A stretch of DNA of 64,000 nucleotides, taken from positions 124,001 through 188,000 of the forward strand of contig CAWADK010000002.1 in assembly GCA_963780715.1 (NCBI GenBank), in the 5' to 3' direction. The position numbers and the translations under genes are program-made. Below are positions 53,855-63,133 of the stretch, piece after piece. Under the pieces are notes generated by a model, which worked only from the letters and a program-made list of their open reading frames with translations, ran no database searches and was not told where the DNA came from. Every line of letters starts with the position of its first letter. Position 1 is the stretch's first letter. The stretch is from JALORV01 sp963780715. Its GTDB lineage: Bacteria > Pseudomonadota > Gammaproteobacteria > Burkholderiales > Burkholderiaceae_F.

Positions 53855-54954
53855 AACGAATCCTGCTGGCCGGCGGCGGCCACGCGCACGTTTTCGTACT
53901 GCGCGAACTCGCTCGACGGCGCGTGCCAGACCTGGACGTGACGCTGCTGACTCCGTACGACCGGCAGCTTTACAGCGGCATGCTGCCGGGATGGATTGCC
54001 GGGCACTACACGCTCGACGACCTCACGATCCCGCTGCAACCGCTGGCGAACGCCGCCGGTGTGCGGCTGACGCTGGATCGTCTGGTCGGTCTCGACCTGC
54101 TGGAACGACACGCAATCACGGAGCGGGGCGCCGCGATTCCCTTTGACACCGTTTCCCTGGCGACGGGTTCATCGATCGCCGCCGGTGCGATCGAAGGCGC
54201 CGAACGCTTCGCCCGCCTGCTGCGGCCAACGCCCGAGTTCGTTGCCGCGTGGACCGCGCTGGCTCCTCGTCTCGCGGAGGCCGATCGGCCAAAGATCACG
54301 GTGGTCGGCGCGGGTGCCGGCGGCATTGAGGTCGCGCTCGCCGCCGCGCACGCGATGAAGCGTGCCGGCAATGGCGCACAGGTCCAGATTGTCACCGGCG
54401 GTGCATTGCTGCCGGGGCACAGCCATCGCGTTCGCGCACTGGTCACCGCGGCGCTGATGAGAGAGCAGGTCCGCGTCATCGACACGGTCGCGACGCGCAT
54501 TGCGAGCGGGCATGTAGAGCTGCTGAACAGCTCGCCACTGACGACCGATGTGACGCTGATGGCCTGCGGCGCGGCCCCACCACCCTGGCTGCACGACACC
54601 GGTCTGGCGCAGGATGAAAACGGCTTCCTCGCTGTCGACCGCCATCTGCGGTCCGTTTCGCACGAAGCGGTTTTTGGCGCGGGAGACATTGCATCGATCG
54701 TCGGCGCGCCGCGCGCCCGCTCCGGTGTCTATGCCGTGCGCGCCGGCCCGCCGCTGGCAGACAACCTGATCCGCCGTGCCCAGGGCAAGGCGTTGCGCAG
54801 CTACTCGCCACAGCGCAGTGCCCTTTATCTGCTCGCCACCGGACCGAAGCACGCGATCGCGTCGTGGAACCAGTTCGCGTGGCAGGGCAATTGGCTCTGG
54901 CGCTGGAAAGACCGCATCGATCGTGGTTTCATCGCAGCCTGTCGAACCCAGTGA
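53851..54954 (+). CDS. SelD-associated-type NAD(P)/FAD oxidoreductase
   Basis: From TTG 53851, preceded by GGAGAAGGA, the 367-residue protein begins KRILLAGGGHAHVFVLREL. It continues with LLTPYDRQLYSGMLPGWIAGHY and VVGAGAGGIEVALAAAHAMK, the second nucleotide motif, and then VFGAGDIASI. This is the pyridine-nucleotide oxidoreductase module often fused to the N-terminus of selenophosphate synthetase in other bacteria; here it stands alone with no SelD domain. It may be a quinone-linked NADH dehydrogenase-like enzyme. The selenium link fits the rSAM/selenodomain neighbourhood but is circumstantial. Confidence 0.83.
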   Translation: MKRILLAGGGHAHVFVLRELARRRVPDLDVTLLTPYDRQLYSGMLPGWIAGHYTLDDLTIPLQPLANAAGVRLTLDRLVGLDLLERHAITERGAAIPFDTVSLATGSSIAAGAIEGAERFARLLRPTPEFVAAWTALAPRLAEADRPKITVVGAGAGGIEVALAAAHAMKRAGNGAQVQIVTGGALLPGHSHRVRALVTAALMREQVRVIDTVATRIASGHVELLNSSPLTTDVTLMACGAAPPPWLHDTGLAQDENGFLAVDRHLRSVSHEAVFGAGDIASIVGAPRARSGVYAVRAGPPLADNLIRRAQGKALRSYSPQRSALYLLATGPKHAIASWNQFAWQGNWLWRWKDRIDRGFIAACRTQ

Positions 54955-54961
54955 GATCCTG

Positions 54962-55459
54962 ATGCGTGCCCTCACCATAGTCGGATTCGTCGTCATCCTC
55001 GCGCCGCTGCTGATCCTGGCCGCCGGCCAGTTGGGCTGGCTGGCGGGACACGCCCCGACCGACCTCGGCGTGCGCGACGGCAAGCTCAAGCCACCATCGC
55101 GCACCGACAACAGCGTCAGCAGCCAGGCCACGCTGTGGCCCGAGGGCGAACATGCCAGCCGTTACGCCGAGATCGCGCCGCTGGCGACGGGTGGCAACGG
55201 GAGCGCTGCCATGGGCCGCCTGCGCGCCCTGCTCGCCGCTTGGCCCGGCGCCCGCGTCGTCGAGGACCGCGCCGACTATCTGCGCGTCGAGTTCATGACG
55301 CGCTGGTTGCGCTTCGTCGACGACGCCGAGTTCTGGTTCGATCCAGCGACCAACGTCATCCACGTGCGGTCGGCCTCGCGCCTCGGTCGCAAGGACTTCG
55401 GCGTCAACCGGGCGCGCATCGAATCGATCCGCGCCCAGCTGCATACCGCAGGCACGTGA
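54962..55459 (+). CDS. DUF1499 family protein
   Basis: The 165-residue protein has an N-terminal membrane anchor (ALTIVGFVVILAPLLILAAGQLGWL). The DUF1499 body contains GVRDGKLKPPSRTDNSVSSQ, ARVVEDRADYLRVEFMTRWLRFVDDAEF and SASRLGRKDFGVNRARIESIR. Function is unknown. It begins 7 bases after the flavoprotein gene and is the last gene with tight spacing in the cluster. Confidence 0.85.
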   Translation: MRALTIVGFVVILAPLLILAAGQLGWLAGHAPTDLGVRDGKLKPPSRTDNSVSSQATLWPEGEHASRYAEIAPLATGGNGSAAMGRLRALLAAWPGARVVEDRADYLRVEFMTRWLRFVDDAEFWFDPATNVIHVRSASRLGRKDFGVNRARIESIRAQLHTAGT

Positions 55460-55546
55460 GGCAGGGCGGCAGGACGGACGACGGAGGATCAAGCAGAGGC
55501 GCAGCTCTGCCGAAAATCAAGGTACCTCGACTGTTTCGGTGCCGCC

Positions 55547-56104
55547 ATGACATCGCTCGCCGCTCGCCTGGTTCCCGTCCTGGCCCTCGCGTTGTGCGCC
55601 CCGGTCTGGGCCGACCCACCGCCTCATGCCAAGGCCCATGGCTGGCGCAAGAAGAACGATCCAACCTATGTCGGCTATACCGGCAAGTCCTGGCCGCAGG
55701 ACTATGGCGTGATCTCGGGTCAATGCCAGACCGACGTCATTCTCGGCGTGGCGGGGGCCGCGGTGGGAGGCGTCATTGGCTCACAGATCGGCGACGGCGC
55801 AGGTCGCACCGTCGCCACGATCGCCGGTGCCGCCCTCGGAGCCATTGTCGGTTCCAGCGTCGGGCGTCAGCTCGACCAGGGTGACCAGGCCTGCATCGGC
55901 CACTCACTCGAACTCGCGCCATCTGGCCAGGCCGTGCGCTGGACCAGCGCGAGTGGCGGTGCCAGCTACCTACTTATGCCGGTCAAGGACGTCGGCACCG
56001 ACTGCCGCGAATTCAGGCTCGAAGCCAGCGCGAACGGCAAGCGGTCCTGGGGCACCAAGGTTGCCTGTCGCAGCGGCGACGGGGTCTGGAAACTGCGGAG
56101 CTGA
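55547..56104 (+). CDS. Glycine-zipper 2TM surface-antigen-like protein
   Basis: The 185-residue protein has a signal peptide (LVPVLALALCAPVWA), a Lys-rich linker (HAKAHGWRKKND) and a glycine zipper, GVAGAAVGGVIGSQIGDGAG then IAGAALGAIVGSSVGRQLD, as in the Rickettsia 17-kDa antigen-type lipoprotein family. The C-terminal half has three Cys (CIGHSLE, DCREFRL, ACRSGDG) and a small beta domain. Its role in the envelope is unknown. It is separated from DUF1499 by 87 bases. Confidence 0.8.
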   Translation: MTSLAARLVPVLALALCAPVWADPPPHAKAHGWRKKNDPTYVGYTGKSWPQDYGVISGQCQTDVILGVAGAAVGGVIGSQIGDGAGRTVATIAGAALGAIVGSSVGRQLDQGDQACIGHSLELAPSGQAVRWTSASGGASYLLMPVKDVGTDCREFRLEASANGKRSWGTKVACRSGDGVWKLRS

Positions 56105-56387
56105 ACCGCGATCGGATCGCGGCTGGAGCGCGACCCGCGGCCAAAATGGCAGCGTTCCGGAGGGGACGGTGTCGCTGCGACAGATAGACACCGCTGACCG
56201 ACTGTTGTGACCTGCCGCGCGCCGAGATGATCGAGGCTCAGTACGTCGGCAATCGCGACGAATCGGTGCGCAGGCACCGCATTCAGACTCACGTCGCTGC
56301 TGAACTCGACTTCGTCATCGCGACGAGCTGGCTGTTGCCGGCTGGAGCCGTTTCCGGGTCGCGCACGTCTCCACCGATGCGTGGCAG

Positions 56388-57083
56388 TCAGTCATCAAGC
56401 GCCCGCTCGGCAGCGCGGCGCGCATGGATGCGAGTGGTGTCGAAGAGTGGTACCGCCGCGTCTTCCTGCCCGACCAGCAGCGTGATCTCTGTACATCCCA
56501 GGATGATCGCCTCGGCGCCGTCGCCGACCAACTCGGCCATGACTCTGCGGTATTCCGCTCGTGAGCCGTCGTCGACTCTGCCGAGACACAGTTCGTCGTA
56601 GATGACCCGGTGAACGATCTGGCGGTCCTTTTCGTCGGGTACGAGGACGCGAAGTCCGAAGTTCTGGCGGAGGCGGTCCTTGTAGAAGTCCTGCTCCATC
56701 GTGAATCGCGTGCCAAGCAGGCCCACGGTCGAGAAACCCGCCCGCTTGATCGCCTCACCGGTTGCATCCGCAATATGGAGCAACGGAATCCCGACCGCCG
56801 CCTCGATGGCGGGGGCGACCTTATGCATCGTGTTGGTACACAGCACGAGCAGGTCAGCGCCCGCCTTCTCGACGGACCGAGCGACGCCGGCCAGGGTAGT
56901 TCCTGCCTCGACCCAGTCTCCGGAATGTTGCAGCCGTTCGATGTCGTGGAAGTCGACGCTGTACAGAATGATCCGGGCCGAATGCAAGCCGCCCAGGCGC
57001 TCCCTGGTGACCTCGTTGATCTGGCGGTAGTACGGAACCGTCGACTCCCAGCTCATGCCGCCGATCAGGCCGATGATCTTCAA
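56388..57083 (-). CDS. Aspartate/glutamate racemase family protein
   Basis: The 231-residue protein has the Asp/Glu racemase pattern. KIIGLIGGMSWESTVPYYRQIN opens it, the first catalytic Cys is in LLVLCTNTMHKVAP, and the second is in IILGCTEITLLVGQ. GFSTVGLLGTRFTMEQDFYKDRL is also typical of the YgeA/amino-acid racemase branch. It uses no cofactor. The base composition seems a little lower in G+C than its neighbours, and it sits in wide gaps after dps, so it may be a later addition. Confidence 0.9.
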   Translation of the reverse strand: MKIIGLIGGMSWESTVPYYRQINEVTRERLGGLHSARIILYSVDFHDIERLQHSGDWVEAGTTLAGVARSVEKAGADLLVLCTNTMHKVAPAIEAAVGIPLLHIADATGEAIKRAGFSTVGLLGTRFTMEQDFYKDRLRQNFGLRVLVPDEKDRQIVHRVIYDELCLGRVDDGSRAEYRRVMAELVGDGAEAIILGCTEITLLVGQEDAAVPLFDTTRIHARRAAERALDD

Positions 57084-57189
57084 CGGCCACGCTCGACCTG
57101 GGCTCGAAACCGAGTCCGTTGCGATTTCCGTAGAACCATGGGAGGAAGCCGGGGTGAGCTTTCCCGCAGCGGCCGCGCCTCCGAGTGCC

Positions 57190-57699
57190 CTACTTCAGCA
57201 GGCTTCGGAGCATCCACGCCGTTTTCTCGTGGATCTGCAAGCGCTGGGTGAGCAGGTCAGCGGTCGACTCGTCCCCGGCCTTGTCCACCGCTGGAAAGAC
57301 CTTGCGCGCCGTGCGCGCCACGGCCTCGTGTCCGCTGACGAGCAGCCGCACCATGTCCATCGCCTCGGGCACGCCCGGCGTCTCGTCGATCGACGTCAGC
57401 CGCGCGAACTCGCTGTTGGTTCCGGGCGCCGGGTAACCCAGCGAACGGATGCGCTCGGCGATGGCGTCGAGTGCGTTCCACAGTTCCGTGTACTGGTCCA
57501 TGAACATCAGGTGCAGCGTATTGAACATCGGACCTTCGACGTTCCAGTGAAAGTTGTGCGTCTTCAGGTACAGCGAGTAGGAGTCGGCCAGCACGCGCGA
57601 CAGACCGTCAACGATCTTCGCTCGGTCCTTGTCCGCGATGCCGATGTCGATGTTGGGCGCACCGTTCATGCCCGCTGCTGTCTTGCCCTTCTTGGCCAT
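57190..57699 (-). CDS. dps: Dps-type DNA-protection ferritin
   Basis: The 169-residue protein has the Dps ferroxidase region THNFHWNVEGPMFNTLHLMFMDQY split over two helices, with the His and the Asp/Glu ligands in the following LWNALDAIAERI. KIVDGLSRVLADSYSLYLK opens the bundle. It stores iron and protects DNA from peroxide. The ATG at 57697-57699 has a GGAGG ribosome binding site 5 bases upstream. It lies just downstream of oxyR on the same strand, as expected for a member of the peroxide regulon. Confidence 0.93.
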   Translation of the reverse strand: MAKKGKTAAGMNGAPNIDIGIADKDRAKIVDGLSRVLADSYSLYLKTHNFHWNVEGPMFNTLHLMFMDQYTELWNALDAIAERIRSLGYPAPGTNSEFARLTSIDETPGVPEAMDMVRLLVSGHEAVARTARKVFPAVDKAGDESTADLLTQRLQIHEKTAWMLRSLLK

Positions 57700-57767
57700 T
57701 GCAACCTCCGTTGAATACTTCACTCACATCGTAGCGACTGCCCCGCGCACTGGCTAATCGGGAATCT

Positions 57768-58739
57768 CTACGGCATCGATAGCCCGGCCACTACCACGTT
57801 TCGACCGGTGCCTCCGGCAAGCTTGGTCACGCCCTGCAGCGGGCACTTCAGGATCGCCTGCCGCAATGCCTCGATCGCCGGCGTGCGCGTGAAGGACTTG
57901 CGCCAGGCCAGAACCACGCGCCGATCCGGCGCCGGCGACTTGAACGGAACGTATTCGAGCAGGGAATCGCGCCCCGGCTTTTCGGGAACCGACGTGCTCG
58001 GCAGCACTGTCACGCCCAGGCCCGAGCCGACCATATGGCGGATCGTTTCGAGCGACGAGCCTTCGAATGTCTTCTGGATGCCCTCTGCCGACGAGGAAAA
58101 GCGCGAAAGCTCGGGGCAGACCTCGAGCACGTGATCGCGGAAACAATGCCCCGTGCCGAGCAGCAGCATGGTTTCCTTCTTCAGGTCCTCGCTCGGAATG
58201 CTCTTGCGCTTGGCCCATGCGTGGTGGCGCGGCGTCGCCACGACAAACGGCTCGTCGTACACCGGCTGCATCAGCAGTCCGGTCTGCGGCAGCGGCAGCG
58301 CCATGATCGCGACATCGATCTCGCCGTTTTTCAGCAGCTCCATCAGCTTGACCGTGAAATTCTCGGTCAGCAGCAGCGGCATCTCGGGCGCATCCTTCAG
58401 CAGCTGCCGCACCAGGCCCGGCAGCAGATACGGGCCGATGGTGTAGATGACGCCGAGCCGCAGCGGCCCCACGAGCGGGTCCTTGCCCTGGCGGGCGATT
58501 TCCTTGATGCGCCCCGCCTCGTCCAGCACCTTCTGCGCCTGGCCGACGATGCGCTCGCCCGCCGGCGTCGTCGTGACCTCGTTGGTGCGGCGTTCGAAGA
58601 TCTGCGTGCCCAGTTCCTCCTCGAGCTTCTTGATCGCGACGGACAGCGTCGGCTGGCTGACGAAGCAGGCCTCGGCTGCACGACCGAAGTGGCGTTCGCG
58701 CGCCACGGCCACGATGTACTTGAGCTCAGTGAGGGTCAT
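57768..58739 (-). CDS. oxyR: Hydrogen peroxide-sensing LysR regulator
   Basis: The 323-residue protein has an N-terminal helix-turn-helix (MTLTELKYIVAVARERHFGRAAEACFVSQPTLSVAIK). Its redox pair Cys199 and Cys208 in GTGHCFRDHVLEVC matches the E. coli positions exactly. It activates peroxide defence genes; dps follows and recG precedes it. The ATG at 58739 was chosen because the conserved domain begins there and the longer frame runs into recG. recG-oxyR linkage is known from Burkholderia-type genomes. Confidence 0.96.
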   Translation of the reverse strand: MTLTELKYIVAVARERHFGRAAEACFVSQPTLSVAIKKLEEELGTQIFERRTNEVTTTPAGERIVGQAQKVLDEAGRIKEIARQGKDPLVGPLRLGVIYTIGPYLLPGLVRQLLKDAPEMPLLLTENFTVKLMELLKNGEIDVAIMALPLPQTGLLMQPVYDEPFVVATPRHHAWAKRKSIPSEDLKKETMLLLGTGHCFRDHVLEVCPELSRFSSSAEGIQKTFEGSSLETIRHMVGSGLGVTVLPSTSVPEKPGRDSLLEYVPFKSPAPDRRVVLAWRKSFTRTPAIEALRQAILKCPLQGVTKLAGGTGRNVVVAGLSMP

Positions 58740-58761
58740 GCTTGCGGATCGTAACTGCGCG

Positions 58762-60816
58762 TCATGCGGCCAGAAAGTCGTACCGTCCTTCGTACCAGCG
58801 CCGCACGTGTTCGCGCGCGGCCTCTTCATCCTGCGCGAGCAGCGCTTCGGCGGTCCCGCGGGCCTGCTCGACGAGCCCCGCATCGCGCTCCAGGTCGGCG
58901 AAGCGCAACAGCGGAATGCCGGACTGGCGTGCCCCGAGGAACTCGCCGGGTCCTCGCATCATAAGGTCGCGGCGCGCCACTTCGAAACCATCGCTGGTCT
59001 CGTGTATGACCTTGAGTCGCTCGCGCGCGGCCTCGGACAGTGGCTCTTCGAACAGCAGGATGCAGTAGCTCTGCTGCGCGCCGCGGCCGATGCGGCCACG
59101 CAACTGATGGAGCTGGGCGAGGCCGAAGCGCTCGGCGTGCTCGATGACCATCAGGGTCGCGTTGGGAACATCGACCCCGACCTCGATCACCGTCGTCGCC
59201 ACCAGCACGTCGATCTCCCCGGCGCCGAAGCGCCGCATGACGGCGGACTTCTCCGCCGCCGCGAGCTGGCCGTGCAGCAGCCCGATGCGCAGCTCGGGCA
59301 GCAGCTCGACGATGCGGGCATGCGTCTCGGTCGCCGCGGCGGCCTCGACCACGTCACTCGCTTCGATCAGAGGACAGACCCAGTAGGCCTGGCGACCGGC
59401 CGCGACATCCGCACGGATGCGGTCGATGACTTCGTCGCGCCGTCGCGTGGACACCAGCTTGGTGATCACCGGCTGCCGGCCGGGCGGCAGCTCGTCGATG
59501 ACGGAGACATCGAGATCGGCGAGATAGCTCATCGCGAGCGTGCGCGGTATCGGCGTGGCCGACAGCATCAGCATGTGCGGCGCCAGCTGCTCGCCGGCAT
59601 TGCGCAGCGCGAGCCGCTGGGCGACGCCGAAGCGGTGCTGCTCGTCGACGATCGCGAGGCCCAGCCGCTCGAAGCTGACCGCCTCCTGGATCAGGGCGTG
59701 CGTTCCGATCACCAGCTGTGCGGCGCCACTGGCAAGCTGCTGCTGCGCCTCGCGCTTGGCCGCGCTTGCCAGGCGCCCGACCAGCCAGGCCGAACGGACG
59801 CCGAGCGGCTCCAGCCATTCGGCGATCCGCCCGAAGTGCTGCTCGGCGAGCAGTTCCGTAGGCGCCATCAGCGCCGCCTGCCAGCCCGAGTCGATCGCGC
59901 GCGCCGCGGCGAGTGCCGCGACCACCGTCTTGCCGCTGCCGACATCGCCCTGCACCAGCCGCTGCATCGGCTGCGCGCGCGCGAGATCGAGCGCAATCTC
60001 GTGCCACACGCGCTGCTGCGCGGCCGTCAGAGTGAAAGGCAGCGCCGCGATCAGGCGCGCGGTCAGCCCGTCCGCGGCGAGCCTTGGGGCGCGTTGCGTA
60101 CGGCGGCTGGCCCGCGCGAAGCGCAAGGCAATCTGCTGCGCCACCAGTTCATCGAACTTCAGCCGCTGCCAGGCCGGGTCGGTTCGTTCCGCCAGAGCCT
60201 GCGCGTCGGCATCGGGCGGCGGATGATGCAGGCGTTCCACGGCCTGCCGCAGCGGCGGCAGTCGCAGCTTCGCCAACCGCTCGTCCGTAAGGAGATCACG
60301 CAGCTCGACCGACTTCAGTGCCCGCGCGATGCGCTGGCGCAGCCACGACTGCGACACGCCGGCGGTGGTCGGGTAGATCGGCGTCAGTGTCGTCGGCAAA
60401 GCTTCGCCGGCCTGCACCACGCGCACGCGCGGATGAATCATCTCGACACCGGCGAGACCGCCGCGCACCGGACCGAAGGCTCGGATGCGGCGCCCCACCG
60501 CCATCTGCTTCAGCTGTGACGGATAGAAGTGCAGGAAACGCAGCACTAGCGTGCCGCTGGCGTCCTGCACGGTCACGCACAGCTGGCGCCGGCCACGGAA
60601 CACTACTTCGGCCGCCGTCACGGTGGCCTCGATCTGGGCCTCGGCGCCGTCGCGCAGGTCGTCAATGGCGATGACCGCGGTCTCGTCCTCGTAGCGCAGC
60701 GGCAGGTGGAAGACGAAGTCCCAGTCGTGCGCGAGACCGATGGCCGCCAGGCGCGCCGTGATCCCGCCGGGATCGGACCGAACGGCCGACGGGCGGCCTG
60801 CAGTGCTGCGCGCCAA
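58762..60816 (-). CDS. recG: ATP-dependent DNA helicase RecG
   Basis: RecG remodels stalled forks and branched DNA. The 684-residue protein has an N-terminal wedge/OB domain (FVFHLPLRYEDET, LRFLHFYPSQLKQM), Walker A RLVQGDVGSGKTVVAAL, the DEQH box IVDEQHRFGVAQR, MLSATPIPRTLAMSYL, and the final helicase motifs FGLAQLHQLRGRIGRGAQQS and LMMRGPGEFLGARQSG. Translation starts at TTG 60816, 14 bases after the ridA stop with a GAGG upstream. Its stop lies 22 bases before the oxyR start codon. Confidence 0.96.
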   Translation of the reverse strand: MARSTAGRPSAVRSDPGGITARLAAIGLAHDWDFVFHLPLRYEDETAVIAIDDLRDGAEAQIEATVTAAEVVFRGRRQLCVTVQDASGTLVLRFLHFYPSQLKQMAVGRRIRAFGPVRGGLAGVEMIHPRVRVVQAGEALPTTLTPIYPTTAGVSQSWLRQRIARALKSVELRDLLTDERLAKLRLPPLRQAVERLHHPPPDADAQALAERTDPAWQRLKFDELVAQQIALRFARASRRTQRAPRLAADGLTARLIAALPFTLTAAQQRVWHEIALDLARAQPMQRLVQGDVGSGKTVVAALAAARAIDSGWQAALMAPTELLAEQHFGRIAEWLEPLGVRSAWLVGRLASAAKREAQQQLASGAAQLVIGTHALIQEAVSFERLGLAIVDEQHRFGVAQRLALRNAGEQLAPHMLMLSATPIPRTLAMSYLADLDVSVIDELPPGRQPVITKLVSTRRRDEVIDRIRADVAAGRQAYWVCPLIEASDVVEAAAATETHARIVELLPELRIGLLHGQLAAAEKSAVMRRFGAGEIDVLVATTVIEVGVDVPNATLMVIEHAERFGLAQLHQLRGRIGRGAQQSYCILLFEEPLSEAARERLKVIHETSDGFEVARRDLMMRGPGEFLGARQSGIPLLRFADLERDAGLVEQARGTAEALLAQDEEAAREHVRRWYEGRYDFLAA

Positions 60817-60830
60817 GGAAGTCGCCCGCC

Positions 60831-61211
60831 TCAGAGGACGAGCACGGCCTCGACTTCGAACAGCGCTCCCTTCGGCAGGCTCGCAACGCCAACCGTCGAG
60901 CGTGCCGGGTAAGGCTTCGGCACGACTTCACCCATGATCTGGTTGACCGTCGCGAACTGGGAGAGATCCGTCAGGAACAGCGTGAACTTGACGGCATGGC
61001 CGAGCGTGCCGCCGGCCGCGCGGGCCACCGCGTCGAGGTTGGCGAAAGCCTGCCGTACCTGCGGTTCGAAATCGGGACCGACGAGCTCACCGGTCCTGGG
61101 ATCGAGGCCGATCTGCCCCGAGGTGAAGACGACGAGTCCGGTCCTGACAGCCTGCGAATACGGCCCGATCGCCGCCGGCGCGGCCGGCGTCGAGATGATT
61201 TCCTTGTTCAT
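60831..61211 (-). CDS. ridA: RidA family enamine/imine deaminase
   Basis: The 126-residue protein has the RidA landmarks: PAAPAAIGPYSQAVRTG, SGQIGLDPRTGEL, QVRQAFANLDAVARAAGG and PARSTVGVASLPKGALFEVEAV with the Arg that anchors the substrate carboxylate. It hydrolyses reactive enamines made by PLP enzymes. It is first in the ridA-recG-oxyR-dps set on the minus strand. Confidence 0.94.
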   Translation of the reverse strand: MNKEIISTPAAPAAIGPYSQAVRTGLVVFTSGQIGLDPRTGELVGPDFEPQVRQAFANLDAVARAAGGTLGHAVKFTLFLTDLSQFATVNQIMGEVVPKPYPARSTVGVASLPKGALFEVEAVLVL

Positions 61212-61297
61212 GGAGGTTCCTTCGGCACGTGTCGACGAAGGAAGGAGTCTAGCGGCGCGTCACCGCTCCCATGCAGGCCGCGCCGAGGAGCCGCCGG

Positions 61298-63133
61298 TCA
61301 GCTGCGCTGGCGCACGAACTGTTCGAAGGGCAGCAGCGGAAGAGCCTTGCTCAGGTGGAAGCCCTGCGCTTCATGGCAGCCGCAATGCTTTACGAAGTCG
61401 AGCTGCTCGGCCGTTTCCACGCCTTCGGCCACCACATGCAGGCCCAGACCGTCGGCCAGCCCTGCCAGCGCGGTGACGATGCGCGCGTCGGCCGGGTCGT
61501 CCGGAGCGGCGCGCACGAAGCGGCCGTCGATCTTCAGGACGCTGACCGGGAAGCGGCGCAGGTTCGAGAGGCTCGAGTACCCGGTGCCGAAGTTGTCGAG
61601 CGCGATGCGCACACCCATGGTCTGCAGCCCCACGAGCACCTGCTCGGCCTTGTCGAGGTCGCGCATCAGGCTCGCTTCCGTGATCTCGACTTCCAGGCGC
61701 TCCGCGTCCAGTCCGCTGTCGACCAGAGCCTGGCTCACCATCGGCAGCAGTGACCGCCCGCGAAACTCGCGCGGTGAAAGGTTCACGCTGACGAAGAGTT
61801 CGCCCAGACCGGCGGCGGTCCAGGCTCGCGCCGCATGACAGGCCGCGCGCAGCACGATCTCGCCGATCGGCTGTATCAGGCCGCTGTCCTCGGCCACTGC
61901 GATGAAGGCGGACGGTTCGAGCAGCCCCTGCTCGGGATGGCGCCAACGCAGCAGCGCTTCGGCCCCGATCACGCGCCCATTGGCAAGGCTGATGCGGGGC
62001 TGGTAGTGCACCTCGAACTCATTGCGGTCGATGGCACGCCGCAGTGCCGCCTCGAGCTGCAGGCGCCTGAGCAGCTCGGCATTCATGCGTGGCTCGAACA
62101 GCTGCACATGTGCACGGCCACGCGACTTCGCATAAGACAGCGCGGCATCGGCATTGCGCAACAGCATCTCGGGGCCGGCACCGTCGTTCGGGAAACAGGC
62201 CACTCCGATGCTGACCGTCGCGGTGACCTGTTCGGCATCGACCTCGTAGGGATCGGCCAGCAGCTCTCCAAGCTTGGTGGCGACGCGTTCGGCGTCATCG
62301 GTATGGCGCAACCGGCCCAGCACGACGGCAAACTCGTCCGATCCCACGCGCGCCACGAGATCCGAAGTGCGGACCGTCTCGATCAGGCGCCCGGCGACCT
62401 GCTGCAGCAGCGCGTCACCAACCCGGTGCCCGAGCGCGTCGTTCAGTTTCGTGAAGTCGTCGATGTCGATGACCAGCACCGCCATCCGGTCGCCGGACAA
62501 CTGGTGATTGCGCACGGCTTCGTCGAGCCGCGACTCCAGCAGCCGGCGGTTCGGCAGCGCCGTGATGTCGTCGTACAGCGCCATGCGCCGCGCGCGCTCC
62601 TCGACTTCACTGCGTTCGTACATTTCGGCGACGAGCCGCTCGTTCGACCAGGCCAGTTCGTCATGAGCGGCGCGCACACGCTGCTCGAGTTCTTCGCGGA
62701 CCCGCGACAGCGCCACCTCGGTCGCCTTGCGCGCTGTGATGTCCTCGACCATCCAGATCGTTTCGCCGCCCGGCCCGCCCGGCGTGATGCTCTTGACCAG
62801 CAGTCGCGCCCAGAAGGTCGATCCGTCGCTGCGCCGCGTGCGCCATTCCATCGACGGCGAGCCGCCCGCGTTCAGCGCGTCGCCGATGCGGTTGGCGAAT
62901 CCCTGGAACTCCTCCTCGGACGAGAAGAAGACAGCGGCTGACTGTCCGAGCAGCCGCTCCGGTTCCCATCCGAACAGCCGCGCGGCACTGGAATTGCATT
63001 GCATGACTTCACCGTCGCACACGGCCAGGATGCCCACCGTATCGTTGGCAAGCAGTGCGCGATACTCCTGCAGACGACGCTGGACGTCGCGCGTGTTCAG
63101 TGCGGTGACGAGATCCTCGGCGGTCTGGTTCAT
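61298..63133 (-). CDS. PAS-GGDEF-EAL cyclic-di-GMP signalling protein with altered motifs
   Basis: The 611-residue soluble protein has a PAS domain (about 25-140), a helical linker, a GGDEF domain (about 180-345) and an EAL domain (about 360-610). The GGDEF box reads GSDEF at 264-268, but the inhibitory-site RxxD is kept at 255-258. EAL at 392-394 (GAEALLRWRHP), NLSP, EITE, KIDGRFV and EGVET are intact, though the metal loop reads DNFGTGYSSL where DDFGTG is usual. It is therefore more likely a phosphodiesterase with an altered or GTP-sensing cyclase domain. The ATG at 63131-63133 matches the PAS start; a longer frame extends upstream. Confidence 0.9.
   Translation of the reverse strand: MNQTAEDLVTALNTRDVQRRLQEYRALLANDTVGILAVCDGEVMQCNSSAARLFGWEPERLLGQSAAVFFSSEEEFQGFANRIGDALNAGGSPSMEWRTRRSDGSTFWARLLVKSITPGGPGGETIWMVEDITARKATEVALSRVREELEQRVRAAHDELAWSNERLVAEMYERSEVEERARRMALYDDITALPNRRLLESRLDEAVRNHQLSGDRMAVLVIDIDDFTKLNDALGHRVGDALLQQVAGRLIETVRTSDLVARVGSDEFAVVLGRLRHTDDAERVATKLGELLADPYEVDAEQVTATVSIGVACFPNDGAGPEMLLRNADAALSYAKSRGRAHVQLFEPRMNAELLRRLQLEAALRRAIDRNEFEVHYQPRISLANGRVIGAEALLRWRHPEQGLLEPSAFIAVAEDSGLIQPIGEIVLRAACHAARAWTAAGLGELFVSVNLSPREFRGRSLLPMVSQALVDSGLDAERLEVEITEASLMRDLDKAEQVLVGLQTMGVRIALDNFGTGYSSLSNLRRFPVSVLKIDGRFVRAAPDDPADARIVTALAGLADGLGLHVVAEGVETAEQLDFVKHCGCHEAQGFHLSKALPLLPFEQFVRQRS

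Noticed and set aside
56105..56387. Short frames between the glycine-zipper gene and the racemase
   Set aside because: They lack starts, ribosome binding sites and coherent composition, and nothing resembles a known domain.
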